Source: Granulicella sp. S190
GTDB lineage: Bacteria; Acidobacteriota; Terriglobia; Terriglobales; Acidobacteriaceae
Reading direction: 5' to 3'
Assembly: GCF_009766095.1 (NCBI RefSeq)
Contig: NZ_LMUD01000009.1
Location: 1-64,000, forward strand
Length of the DNA: 64,000 nt
The notes beneath the pieces were generated by a model. The model was not told where the DNA came from, made no database searches, and worked only from the letters and a program-made list of their open reading frames with translations. The position numbers and the translations under genes are program-made. This document shows, piece by piece, positions 36,424-44,411 of this stretch (positions within the stretch are counted from its first letter, which is position 1; each line of letters begins with the position of its first letter).

Positions 36424-37695
36424 ATGAAGGCAGAACGTAGCAAGGTTACGATTGGGGTTTGCGGGGGGATTGCGGCTTACAAGTCTGTGGAGCTGGTGCG
36501 GCTGCTGCAGGATGCGGGGTATGACCCGCATGTGGTGATGACGGCAGCGGCGGAGGAGTTTGTGAGGCCGTTGACGTTTGCAGCGATCTCGGGTCATAAG
36601 GTGATCACTTCGCTGTGGAGCGAGGAGGCGGGGACGGGTTCGGTAGAGGAAGACCCAACGGGGGAGCACAGCAGCGTGGAGCATATACAGGCAGCGCAGT
36701 CGACGAGGCTGCTGGTGGTGGCTCCGGCGACAGCAAATATGCTGGCGAAGTTTGCTCATGGACTGGCTGATGACTTTCTTTCGACGATGTACCTGGCGAC
36801 GACGGCTCCGGTGATTGTGGCTCCGGCGATGAATGTAAAGATGTGGGAGCATCCGGCGATGCAGGCGAATGTGGCCACTCTGCGGGCGCGTGGAGTGAAG
36901 GTGATTGAGCCAGGGAGTGGATATCTGGCGTGCGGGATGGTGGGGGGTGGCCGGCTGGCTGAGCCTACCGCCATTGTGGCTGCGGTGACCGAGATCCTGG
37001 CTGAAACCTCGAGCGATGAGCAAGGAGAAGGCCGGGATTTTGGCGGCGAAACCGTGATGGTGACTGCCGGAGGGACGCGGGAGGCCATCGACCCGGTGCG
37101 GTATATCGGGAACCGGTCGAGCGGGCGGATGGGGTATGCCGTGGCCGAGGCAGCGAGGCGACGTGGTGCACGAGTGGTGCTGATTAGTGCGCCTACCGGG
37201 CTGGCCTGCCCTGCGGGGGTTGAGAGGGTGGACGTAGTAAGCGCGGAGGAGATGCGCACGGCTGTGCTGGCTCGGCTCGGAGAGGCGAGCGTGGTGGTGA
37301 TGGCAGCGGCGGTGAGTGACTACCGCGTCAAGACCGTCGCGACACAGAAGATGAAGCGTGAGGGCTCACCGGCTGTGTCGCTGGAGCTGGAGTCTACTGC
37401 AGATATTCTGCGCGAGGTGGTGGCGCGGCGTGCGGCTGGAACTCTAGTGGTGGGTTTTGCGGCGGAGACCGAAGATGTTGTCGCGAACGGGCGCGCCAAG
37501 CTGCAGCGGAAGGGCGTGGATGCGGTGGTGGTGAACGATGTGTCGAAGGATGGCATTGGCTTCGATTCGGAGCGGAATGCGGGGAGTTTTTTGACGAAGG
37601 ATACTGCGATCGAGCTTCCGGTACAGAGCAAGGCAAAGATGTCTGAGCGAATTCTGGATGAGGTGCTGAAGCTGCGGGTTGGGGCTTTACGCTAA
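36424..37695 (+). CDS. coaBC: bifunctional phosphopantothenoylcysteine decarboxylase / phosphopantothenate-cysteine ligase
   Basis: This 423-residue fusion makes 4'-phosphopantetheine precursors in CoA synthesis. The N-terminal CoaC flavin domain has VCGGIAAYKSVELVR, PAMNVKMWEHP and the active-site Cys in GYLACGMVGGGR. The C-terminal CoaB domain begins VTAGGTREAIDPVRYIGNRS. The start at 36424 is preferred to 36391 because GAGAAAAGAAG lies just upstream and the protein then starts at the CoaC fold. Codons end mostly in G, unlike mltG or poxB. Confidence 0.95.
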   Translation: MKAERSKVTIGVCGGIAAYKSVELVRLLQDAGYDPHVVMTAAAEEFVRPLTFAAISGHKVITSLWSEEAGTGSVEEDPTGEHSSVEHIQAAQSTRLLVVAPATANMLAKFAHGLADDFLSTMYLATTAPVIVAPAMNVKMWEHPAMQANVATLRARGVKVIEPGSGYLACGMVGGGRLAEPTAIVAAVTEILAETSSDEQGEGRDFGGETVMVTAGGTREAIDPVRYIGNRSSGRMGYAVAEAARRRGARVVLISAPTGLACPAGVERVDVVSAEEMRTAVLARLGEASVVVMAAAVSDYRVKTVATQKMKREGSPAVSLELESTADILREVVARRAAGTLVVGFAAETEDVVANGRAKLQRKGVDAVVVNDVSKDGIGFDSERNAGSFLTKDTAIELPVQSKAKMSERILDEVLKLRVGALR

Positions 37696-37799
37696 GGATG
37701 AAGCGATGGTGCGAGTTTTTCGGAGGGCATGACGCTCTTTGCGGCACAATTCGCGGCTGTGACTGCACCAAGACGGCTGAACTAGTAAACTAACGGCAC

Positions 37800-38447
37800 A
37801 TGAGTTTCCGCAAAACAGTTCTCCTTCTAGCCACCCTTGCCGTAGCCACTACCGTCTCCGCCCGCGCCCAGGTTGGCGTCTATGGCATGTTCACCGTGAA
37901 CAGGCTTAGCAACATTGCCTCTTCTCCGGAACAGAACCCGAATGTGACCAGCACTCGCACCAACTCGGTGGATCCGCTGGGAGGTACGGGCGGTATTTAC
38001 TACGACTTTTTAAAGCTCGGACCGATCAAGCTGGGAGCCGACCTGCGAGGCAGCATCCTGACAACCAAGCGGGGAGGCTACGAGAGCTTCAACGGCGGGG
38101 GCGCGCGGATCTATTCAACGCTGGGCGGAGTCCGGGCGGTGTTTAAAACTCCTTTTGCCCCTTTGAAGCCTTACGTTCAGGGGTCGGTTGGACTTGGCCG
38201 CTCTGATTATGGCTTGCTGTATACCGAGGCTGGAGTGACGGATAACGGTATCGTAGGAAACAGTCCGATCCTGCGGAATAATTTCGAGTACGAGGGGATT
38301 GCCGGGCTGGATATCAAACTGCTGCCGATCCTTGACTATCGGGTGGTTGAGCTGGGATACGGCGGGCTGGATCCGTTCGGCACAAACAGTCATAACTACC
38401 CGATCAAACAGGTAAGCATGGGGTTCGTCTTTCACCTTCCGTTCTAG
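37800..38447 (+). CDS. small outer-membrane beta-barrel protein
   Basis: This 215-residue protein has a signal peptide (TVLLLATLAVATTVSARAQ). The mature part alternates aromatic and glycine-rich strands (GGIYYDFLKLG, IKLGADLRGSIL, KPYVQGSVGLGRSDYG) and ends in FVFHLPF with a terminal Phe. This is the pattern of OmpA/OprF-type or OmpW-like eight-stranded barrels. No ligand or specific family can be named. It is 57 bp upstream of nadD on the same strand. Confidence 0.75.
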   Translation: MSFRKTVLLLATLAVATTVSARAQVGVYGMFTVNRLSNIASSPEQNPNVTSTRTNSVDPLGGTGGIYYDFLKLGPIKLGADLRGSILTTKRGGYESFNGGGARIYSTLGGVRAVFKTPFAPLKPYVQGSVGLGRSDYGLLYTEAGVTDNGIVGNSPILRNNFEYEGIAGLDIKLLPILDYRVVELGYGGLDPFGTNSHNYPIKQVSMGFVFHLPF

Positions 38448-38504
38448 GAGTAGCTCTCCGCTCCTGAACCTCCATTCCAGAGCAATGGCTCGTGAGGGAT
38501 AACC

Positions 38505-39128
38505 ATGCGCGTTGCACTCTTCGGTGGTAGCTTCGACCCGCCGCATCACGGTCATCTCGCCATTGCCGCGGCTGCTGCCGATGCATTTCGCATGGATACA
38601 GTCCTGTTCGCGCCAGCTGGCCGCCAGCCTCTGAAGCTTAAGAACACGTCCACCAAGTTTGAAGACCGGCTCGCGATGGTGAGGCTGGCATGTCTGGAGG
38701 ACCCCAGGTTTATTGCCTCGGAGGTGGATGCGCCGCGCTCAGACGGCACGCCGAACTACACCGTCGAGACGCTGAACGAGTTGAAGCTGAAGATGCCGCA
38801 GGCAGAGCTGTTCAATCTCGCAGGAGCGGACAGCTTCCTGAACCTGCCGCATTGGCGTGAGCCTGAGCGTCTGCTGGAACTCGCCGAGTGGATTGTTGTT
38901 AGCCGGCCCGGATCACCGATTGCGAGCCTCTCTTCGCTGGGACTCAATGCCGCTCAGCAGAGCCGCATCCACTTGCTTGATAACGTCCATGAAGATATCG
39001 CCGCTACCGGACTTCGTGAGCGCTTAGAGGCGGGTGACCCTTGTGCTGACTTAATTGCGCTGCCAGTGCTGGACTACATACAGAACCATCATCTCTACAG
39101 GCAAGCCGGACCTTCACAGTTTTCCTAA
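38505..39128 (+). CDS. nadD: nicotinate-nucleotide adenylyltransferase
   Basis: This 207-residue protein transfers AMP from ATP to nicotinate mononucleotide in NAD synthesis. The nucleotide-binding start MRVALFGGSFDPPHHGHL has the conserved HxGH motif. The C-terminal ATGLRERLEAGDP corresponds to the SxTxxR ATP motif, with Ala for Ser. It ends in LDYIQNHHLY, typical of NadD. GAGGGATAACC is the ribosome site. In many bacteria nadD is followed by rsfS and rlmH; here a methyltransferase gene is inserted between. Confidence 0.94.
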   Translation: MRVALFGGSFDPPHHGHLAIAAAAADAFRMDTVLFAPAGRQPLKLKNTSTKFEDRLAMVRLACLEDPRFIASEVDAPRSDGTPNYTVETLNELKLKMPQAELFNLAGADSFLNLPHWREPERLLELAEWIVVSRPGSPIASLSSLGLNAAQQSRIHLLDNVHEDIAATGLRERLEAGDPCADLIALPVLDYIQNHHLYRQAGPSQFS

Positions 39129-39268
39129 TCTTGCCTCTCGCGAAACTTTCGTCCGATTCGAAACTTTCCCATTTGCGAGGCTGTCTGTACAGGTATTGCG
39201 TCTATCTGGTTCCCTACTTTGGTGAACCGAATCTCATTTAACCCTGCAATAGCTGGGACTTTATTTTT

Positions 39269-40663
39269 ATGACAGAACTTTTACCACCCTCTGCACTTCC
39301 GACCTTCCGCGATCCCGCCGGAAGCCTCGAGGTTCGCGCTGACGGCGCTTACCGGAGCCTTCGCGCTCCCTTCGATGCGGAGATTCTTGAGTTCCTGGCG
39401 ACGCCGCTTGCCTCGGAGCTGGTTTCACAGGGACGACTCGTGGCCAGCGAGGTGGTTTCGCCCGCGTCAGGCGAGACGCTCGTGCTACGCCACCCTCGGG
39501 TCTCGTTTCAGTCTTACCCCTGGGAGTGGAGTCCCGCGATGTGGCTCGCGGCGGCGGAGCTTACCTTGACCTTATGCAGTGATCTGGTGGAACAGGGTTG
39601 GCAGCTGAAGGACGCAACGCCGCTGAACGTACTCTTCCAAGGTGGTCGGCCGGTATTCGTCGATGTGCTCTCTATCGAGCGTAGAGACCTTCACCAACCC
39701 ATCTGGCTTGCCTACGGCCAGTTCGTCAGAACCTTTCTGTTGCCAATGCTGGCCTACTCCCGGCTGGGATGGCCGCTGCAGCTCTCTCTGACGCGCCGCG
39801 ATGGATATGAGCCGGAGGAGATTTACCCTAAGCTCTCCTGGAGCTCACGAGTGCAGCAGCCGGCTCTATCCTCTGTGACGCTTCCTTCGCTGCTGTCCAA
39901 GAGGGCAAAGACCCGCAGCGTTACAACGCGAGCGATCAAAGATACCGATCTTGCGAAACACATCTTGCTGAAGACGCTGAAGTCCTTGCTGTCTCAGATG
40001 CGTAAGGTGACACCTGCTCATAGCGCCTCTACCTGGTCGGACTACGCTGAGACCGCGACTCACTACAGCGATGAAGACCACACCCGCAAACGGAAGTTTG
40101 TGATGGAGACGCTAGGTAAAGCGCGGCCTTCGAAGGTACTTGATGTAGGGTGCAATACCGGGGTGTACTCGAACCTAGCCGCCGACGCAGGTGCAGAGGT
40201 AGTTTCGATCGATACTGATCTGCAAGCCGTCGACCGCCTGAGTACGAATCTGAAAGGAAAGGAAAAGAATATCCTTCCCCTTTTTGTGGATCTGGCGTAT
40301 CCCAGCCCCGCGACGGGATGGGAGAATCGCGAGAGTGCCTCCTTCCTGAGCCGGTGCGCCAGCCACTTCGATATGGTCATGATGCTCGCAGTGCTGCATC
40401 ACCTGCTGCTCCGCAACCAAATCCCGATGGATCGGATTGCGGCCTTATGCAGCGGGTTGACGACGCGCGACCTGATCGTGGAGTGGGTGCCGTCGACAGA
40501 TCCGAAGTTTCAGGAGCTGCTGCGAGGGCGCGAGGCGCTCTACGAGCACATCACTGAGGCTGCCTTTCGCGAGGCCTTCGGCGCCTACTTCACCATCTCG
40601 GACGAACTGACACTGGAGAATGGGCGCACAATGTTCTACCTGCAGAAAAGACTAGACGCCTAG
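39269..40663 (+). CDS. class I SAM-dependent methyltransferase with an N-terminal kinase-like region
   Basis: The 464-residue protein has a C-terminal SAM-binding domain with KVLDVGCNTGVYSNLA (motif I, about residue 290) and an Asp in SIDTD (motif II). Residues about 20-170 resemble a protein-kinase-like fold: LKDATPLNVLF gives Asp115 and Asn120, and VFVDVLS gives Asp132, in the spacing of a catalytic loop and metal-binding Asp. Lacking a Gly loop, the N-terminal part may be inactive. It sits between nadD and rsfS on the same strand, with 140 and 149 bp gaps. The target of methylation is unknown. Confidence 0.8.
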   Translation: MTELLPPSALPTFRDPAGSLEVRADGAYRSLRAPFDAEILEFLATPLASELVSQGRLVASEVVSPASGETLVLRHPRVSFQSYPWEWSPAMWLAAAELTLTLCSDLVEQGWQLKDATPLNVLFQGGRPVFVDVLSIERRDLHQPIWLAYGQFVRTFLLPMLAYSRLGWPLQLSLTRRDGYEPEEIYPKLSWSSRVQQPALSSVTLPSLLSKRAKTRSVTTRAIKDTDLAKHILLKTLKSLLSQMRKVTPAHSASTWSDYAETATHYSDEDHTRKRKFVMETLGKARPSKVLDVGCNTGVYSNLAADAGAEVVSIDTDLQAVDRLSTNLKGKEKNILPLFVDLAYPSPATGWENRESASFLSRCASHFDMVMMLAVLHHLLLRNQIPMDRIAALCSGLTTRDLIVEWVPSTDPKFQELLRGREALYEHITEAAFREAFGAYFTISDELTLENGRTMFYLQKRLDA

Positions 40664-40812
40664 CCGCGCATCCAAGATGTAGGGAGCCCGCGAGGATGAG
40701 TCTCTTCGTGGATCGGGTGCGGCGGAACAAGAGGCCAAGAAGTGGGCTACTTGCTCTGTAGACGCTGGCTTCCAAGGCCGCAACCCGTTACCATGGAAGT
40801 CCAAGGAGTCCC

Positions 40813-41370
40813 ATGCCCTCAATTGAAAGTAACCAGCTACTGCTTGCCGCAGCAGCAGCCTGCGAAGACAAAAAAGCTGAGGACATTCGCATCCTGGCAC
40901 TGGATCCCGCGGAGAGCGGGCTGACAGACTATTTCCTGATCTGCAACGGAACGAATGACCGGCAGAATGTCGCCATCACCGATGAGGTTGAGATCCGCCT
41001 GAAGCGTGAGTTTGGGGTCTATCCCAACTCCGTCGAGGGACGGCGGCAGGGAGAGTGGATCTTGATGGACTATGTCGACTTCATCGTCCATGTGTTTTCT
41101 GCCGAGAAGCGGGCGTTTTATGGACTGGAGCGGCTGAGAAAGTCTGCGACGACGATCAGCGTGGCAGACCTGAATGCAGAAGTGAGTGCAAGGATCAAGG
41201 AGAGCCGCGCAAAGAAGGCTCCGAAGAAAACGCCTGCCAAGGCAGCGGCAAAGAAGGCTGTGACAAAGAAGGTGGCAGCAAAAGTAGCATCACCCAAGAA
41301 GGCAAGCGTGAAAAAGAGTGTGGTGAAAAAAGCAGCAAAGACACCGGCTCCGAAAACGAAGAAGAAATAG
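40813..41370 (+). CDS. rsfS: ribosome silencing factor RsfS with Lys/Ala-rich tail
   Basis: Residues about 1-115 form the RsfS (Iojap) domain, with DYFLICNGTNDRQ, GEWILMDYVDFIVHVF and ER. It binds L14 and keeps the 50S subunit from joining in poor growth. Residues about 128-185 are a low-complexity tail of Lys, Ala and Pro (KKAPKKTPAKAAAKKA and so on) like histone H1, not usual for RsfS (normally about 105-120 residues). The tail may add rRNA or DNA binding. rlmH follows after 25 bp. Confidence 0.93.
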   Translation: MPSIESNQLLLAAAAACEDKKAEDIRILALDPAESGLTDYFLICNGTNDRQNVAITDEVEIRLKREFGVYPNSVEGRRQGEWILMDYVDFIVHVFSAEKRAFYGLERLRKSATTISVADLNAEVSARIKESRAKKAPKKTPAKAAAKKAVTKKVAAKVASPKKASVKKSVVKKAAKTPAPKTKKK

Positions 41371-41395
41371 GCAACAGAAAGTACCTGTAGCCAAA

Positions 41396-41851
41396 ATGAA
41401 AGTCTCTCTTACTTCGATTGCAGCGCGACAATCAAAGTCGATCCGGGATGGATGGTCTTCGATTCTGGAGAACTACACCTCCCGCATCTCTCACTACTAT
41501 CCCTTCGATTCCGAGCTCTTCGACTCAGAGCGCGGCTTTCTGGACTGGCTGGAGCGGCAGACGGGCCGGACTCCGGCTTATGTGGTGCTGCTGGATAGCC
41601 GTGGGCTACAGCTGGACTCGGAGGAGTTTGCCGGACGCATTGGACGGCTTCGGGACGAGGGGACGCAGCGGATTGTGTTCGCCATCGGTCCCGCGGATGG
41701 GTGGTCGGACGGGGCACGGAAGCGCGCGAATCTGCTTCTCTCCCTGGGGCGTATGACGCTGCCTCATCAACTGGCACGGGTGGTGCTGGCAGAGCAGGTT
41801 TATCGAGCTTGTACTATCCTGGCGGGCCATCCCTACCACTCCGGCCACTAA
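41396..41851 (+). CDS. rlmH: 23S rRNA (pseudouridine1915-N3)-methyltransferase
   Basis: This 151-residue SPOUT-class enzyme methylates pseudouridine 1915 in helix 69 of 23S rRNA. Diagnostic parts are the SAM-binding FAIGPADGW and the C-terminal LAEQVYRACTILAGHPYH. YVVLLDSRGLQLDSEEFA is also typical. Length is normal (about 155). It lies 25 bp after rsfS, the usual order, so the two are probably cotranscribed. Confidence 0.96.
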   Translation: MKVSLTSIAARQSKSIRDGWSSILENYTSRISHYYPFDSELFDSERGFLDWLERQTGRTPAYVVLLDSRGLQLDSEEFAGRIGRLRDEGTQRIVFAIGPADGWSDGARKRANLLLSLGRMTLPHQLARVVLAEQVYRACTILAGHPYHSGH

Positions 41852-41874
41852 ACTATTAGGAATTTGCGGCCGGG

Positions 41875-42210
41875 TCAGTCGTCGATTCGAGCGTCTTTGG
41901 CTTTACGCGGCTTGGAGGTCATGGTTTCGGCGACGCACTTGTCGCTGACGCGCTGCGGGTTCGCGCACTTGCCTGCCGCGGCGCGGGTGAACGCACGGTA
42001 GAGCCGATCCACGTCCACTTGCCCTTTGCGTCCCTGCGCCTCGAGCGCGGAGTGCATGGCGGAGAGAAGCTCCGACCTGAGTTCGTGGAAGATCCTGTCG
42101 ATGTAGATATACGGCAAATTTTCCTCCGCGGCCTTGTGTCTCACGATACATGGGTGCGGAGAGGACACGGCGGGGGCAGGTTCAGCCGCTCTGGCTGTTG
42201 TGCCTGACAT
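41875..42210 (-). CDS. hypothetical protein
   Basis: A start at 42210 gives 111 residues; a longer start at 42255 is also possible and would overlap the leader of the first small-peptide gene. No ribosome site is clear at either. The central part (YIYIDRIFHELRSELLSAMHSALEAQGRKG) looks helical and the C-terminus is Lys/Arg-rich. No family is recognised. It converges with rlmH, 23 bp apart, and is divergent from the peptide locus. Confidence 0.45.
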   Translation of the reverse strand: MSGTTARAAEPAPAVSSPHPCIVRHKAAEENLPYIYIDRIFHELRSELLSAMHSALEAQGRKGQVDVDRLYRAFTRAAAGKCANPQRVSDKCVAETMTSKPRKAKDARIDD

Positions 42211-42257
42211 GGGATGAAGGAGAGGTTTTGTCTTGAAAAATCTACAGGATGACATAA

Positions 42258-42295
42258 CCTGCGAGAGCGCATCTTTGCGCATAAGGAGTTTTACT
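42258..42295 (+). promoter_or_regulatory. leader of peptide gene 1 with hairpin and strong ribosome site
   Basis: CCTGCGAGAGCGCATCTTTG is followed by CGC and an AAGGAG ribosome site (42283-42288). GCGCA (42267-42271) and TGCGC (42276-42280) form a 5-bp stem with a 4-base loop. Nearly the same leader precedes peptide gene 2, so it was duplicated with the gene and is probably functional. Confidence 0.6.
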
Positions 42296-42463
42296 TTGAA
42301 CAGGTCGATCCGTAACCTCGCGCTCTCAGTCGCCGTCCTCTTCTCTACAACCGCTCCATTGTTTGCGAACATGACGGGCGGGAATCCACATCCTCAGATT
42401 TCGTCGGCTGCTCTTTCGTTTGGCGATTATGCTGGCATCGTTATGTCCGTCTTCGGCCTGTAA
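42296..42463 (+). CDS. 55-residue secreted peptide, copy 1
   Basis: Starting with TTG at 42296, seven bases after AAGGAG, the product is 55 residues. It has a basic N-terminus (NRSIRN), a hydrophobic core (LALSVAVLFSTTAPLFA) and a likely signal-peptidase site near ANM. The mature peptide of about 30 residues reads MTGGNPHP, then LSFGDYAGIVMSVFGL. It is 38/55 identical to peptide 2, with conserved GG-PHP and GDYA-IV-SV-GL. A terminator lies 60 bp downstream, so it has its own transcript. I know of no named family. Confidence 0.75.
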   Translation: MNRSIRNLALSVAVLFSTTAPLFANMTGGNPHPQISSAALSFGDYAGIVMSVFGL

Positions 42464-42522
42464 AAATCACTACGGCCAAAGAGAAGAGAGACACAAAAGC
42501 ACTCCAGTATTAGAAAACTTGT

Positions 42523-42554
42523 GGCGGCGAGCCTTTGTGCTTCGCCGCCTTTTT
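42523..42554 (+). terminator. Rho-independent terminator after peptide gene 1
   Basis: GGCGGCGA (42523-42530) pairs perfectly with TCGCCGCC (42542-42549), followed by five T. It separates peptide gene 1 from peptide gene 2 and its downstream membrane genes. Confidence 0.8.
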
Positions 42555-42781
42555 CAGATGGCCGGTGTCTCCATCGAAAGCGCCCAGGTCTTTTCTTATA
42601 AGGCGAGTGCTTGATGCTCCTCTCGATGAGGATCTTCCGTTCTACTCTTGAGCACACTGAATTTACCTTGCCGGACGCCGATATAAGGGAACATGCGATT
42701 GTCGTCCATCCCACAATAGATAGAGCTTTTGTGGCATTTTCGTGCGTGTTTTTTACTCGAAAAGGGAGCAAAAGGCCTACG

Positions 42782-42819
42782 CTGTGAGAGCGCACCTTTG
42801 CGCCCATAGGAGCCTCCCC
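42782..42819 (+). promoter_or_regulatory. leader of peptide gene 2 with hairpin and ribosome site
   Basis: CTGTGAGAGCGCACCTTTGC is followed by GCC and ATAGGAG. GCGCA (42790-42794) and TGCGC (42799-42803) form the same 5-bp, 4-base-loop hairpin as in copy 1, with loop CCTT instead of TCTT. AGGAG lies seven bases before the ATG at 42820. Confidence 0.6.
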
Positions 42820-42987
42820 ATGAACAAGTCGATCCGTAATCTCGCGCTCACCGCCGCTGTCCTCTTCTCTACCGTTACCCCCATGTTCGCCAATATGTCT
42901 GGCGGTCTCCCACATCCTACGGTACTTTCCGTTTCTCTTTCCTTGGGTGATTACGCAAGTATCGTGCTATCCGTCTTAGGGCTGTAA
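42820..42987 (+). CDS. 55-residue secreted peptide, copy 2
   Basis: The ATG at 42820 gives MNKSIRNLALTAAVLFSTVTP, cut here, then MFANMSGG, LPHPTVLSVSL, SLGDYASIVLSVLGL. The signal-peptide-like first half is followed by a short mature part that shares GG-PHP and GDYA-IV-SV-GL with copy 1. Both are exactly 55 residues, and substitutions are conservative (K/R, T/S, V/I, L/F/M), which points to selection on the protein. It is 30 bp upstream of the 7-TM gene and probably in its operon. Its role is unknown; a signalling or membrane-active peptide is one possibility. Confidence 0.78.
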   Translation: MNKSIRNLALTAAVLFSTVTPMFANMSGGLPHPTVLSVSLSLGDYASIVLSVLGL

Positions 42988-43017
42988 GATCGTTCCGAAT
43001 ACGCCTTCGAGGCAGGA

Positions 43018-43794
43018 ATGAATTTCACGACGTTAGACAAAATCATATGGGCGGCAAACTTTATCGGGTTTGTCGCCCTACTGATCGTGCTGCTATGGCG
43101 ACGACGGTGGATCGGTTTCTCGATTTTCACCTGTTTTGTGGCGTTCATGACCTTTACTTCTATCGGAATGTTTCTAATCACGCATTACAGTTCAGCGAGA
43201 GTTTATCGATTTGGATATTGGTTCATCTACTACGGGGATGTTCTTTTCCAACTCGGCCTGATATTTGAGATTGCCCGAAATGTCTTGCGACCCACTGGCA
43301 CTTGGGTTCGCGATGCGCGCAGTTCGTTTGTGCTTGCCGGGATAGTAGGAACAGCAGTAGCTGTAGGACTCTGTCTAGCAATCAAGGCCCCACCGGGTTC
43401 AACTGCGGGGATCTGGGAGATTCGCGGAGATCTGTTTACGGCTCTATTGGATTGCGAGCTTTTTTTTGCGATGCTCTTTGCTTCGAACAGGTTAGGCTTG
43501 GAGTGGCGTAATCATGTTATGGCGCTGGCGCAAGGATTGACGGTTTGGGCGTTCGTTTCAGCAGTGAGCGACTTAGCCAGTATTTTCCTCGGCTGGACAC
43601 AGCAGTATCGAGTCGTTCAGCTTTTCCCGTCTTTTCTGTATGTTGCGGTGTTGCTGTATTGGATTTATGCGTTTTGGAAGCCGGAACGGGCTCGTGCGCC
43701 ACTTTCCGATGAGATGAAGAATTATCTCGTTGCGCTTCATAGCCGAGTGCAGTACGATCTTCAGCAGGTCACTCGCAGCCGAGATCAAGCGTAA
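43018..43794 (+). CDS. seven-transmembrane protein of unknown function
   Basis: The 258-residue product has about seven hydrophobic segments: near residues 9-28, 32-55, 64-86, 103-124, 140-160, 167-192 and 198-218. A soluble C-terminal tail of about 40 residues (PERARAPLSDEMKNYLVALHSRV, cut) follows. No enzymatic motif is visible; the layout recalls bacterial 7-TM sensing-type membrane proteins. GAGGCAGGA precedes the ATG at 43018. It lies 30 bp after peptide gene 2 and 5 bp before the next gene, so the three are probably cotranscribed. Confidence 0.75.
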   Translation: MNFTTLDKIIWAANFIGFVALLIVLLWRRRWIGFSIFTCFVAFMTFTSIGMFLITHYSSARVYRFGYWFIYYGDVLFQLGLIFEIARNVLRPTGTWVRDARSSFVLAGIVGTAVAVGLCLAIKAPPGSTAGIWEIRGDLFTALLDCELFFAMLFASNRLGLEWRNHVMALAQGLTVWAFVSAVSDLASIFLGWTQQYRVVQLFPSFLYVAVLLYWIYAFWKPERARAPLSDEMKNYLVALHSRVQYDLQQVTRSRDQA

Positions 43795-43799
43795 CCCCT

Positions 43800-44330
43800 A
43801 TGTTACCTATAGTCATTACCGCACTGGTTACTATTCTGTTAGGTTGTGCCCTTCTGCATTCCTATATAACGGCGAAACGTCTGGCCGCATGCACCTGGGA
43901 TGAGCTGGTAGCAAAGCTCCATCCTGTTGAGTCCAATGGCGTGATGACCGTGGCACTGAACCACCTTGTTCCAGAGAGAGATGCTCTCAACCTGGAACCG
44001 CAGAAGATGTGGATTCTGATGGGCGGTCTTGAAGGCGTGCAGCGGATGCGCGAGAACGGCCGGATCCTTGTCGCGCTTGCCTCCTACGTTGAACGGTGGA
44101 ACTTCGATGAAGGCATCATCATCGCCGAGCGTATGCGTCGCGATGGAATGCAACTGCGCCGCGCCGTGACCCGCATTATGCTGGCGACTTTCCTGGGCAG
44201 ACAGCGGATGCGTGTTCCGTTCTACCTGCAAGAAGTGGCCTCGTCGTATTACCTGATGCGTCAGCGGCTGTTGGTTCTGTATGAGACCAATCATGCCGGC
44301 CTCTACTCTCGTCTCGCCGAAGCGCTCTGA
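43800..44330 (+). CDS. membrane-anchored protein, partner of the 7-TM gene
   Basis: The 176-residue product has one N-terminal transmembrane segment (VITALVTILLGCALLHSYI), then an Arg/Leu-rich helical domain (EGVQRMRENGRILVALASYV and MRRDGMQLRRAVTRIMLATF). No family is recognised. It starts five bases after the 7-TM gene stop, strong evidence of a shared operon. The cytoplasmic helical domain could pass a signal or stabilise the 7-TM protein; this is inference. Confidence 0.7.
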   Translation: MLPIVITALVTILLGCALLHSYITAKRLAACTWDELVAKLHPVESNGVMTVALNHLVPERDALNLEPQKMWILMGGLEGVQRMRENGRILVALASYVERWNFDEGIIIAERMRRDGMQLRRAVTRIMLATFLGRQRMRVPFYLQEVASSYYLMRQRLLVLYETNHAGLYSRLAEAL

Positions 44331-44411
44331 GTCGAACTCAATCACCAACCCACCACGCATCCTGTTCAGTCGTTACAATGAATAGGGCCGTGGCCGAAAG
44401 GGTATGCAAGG

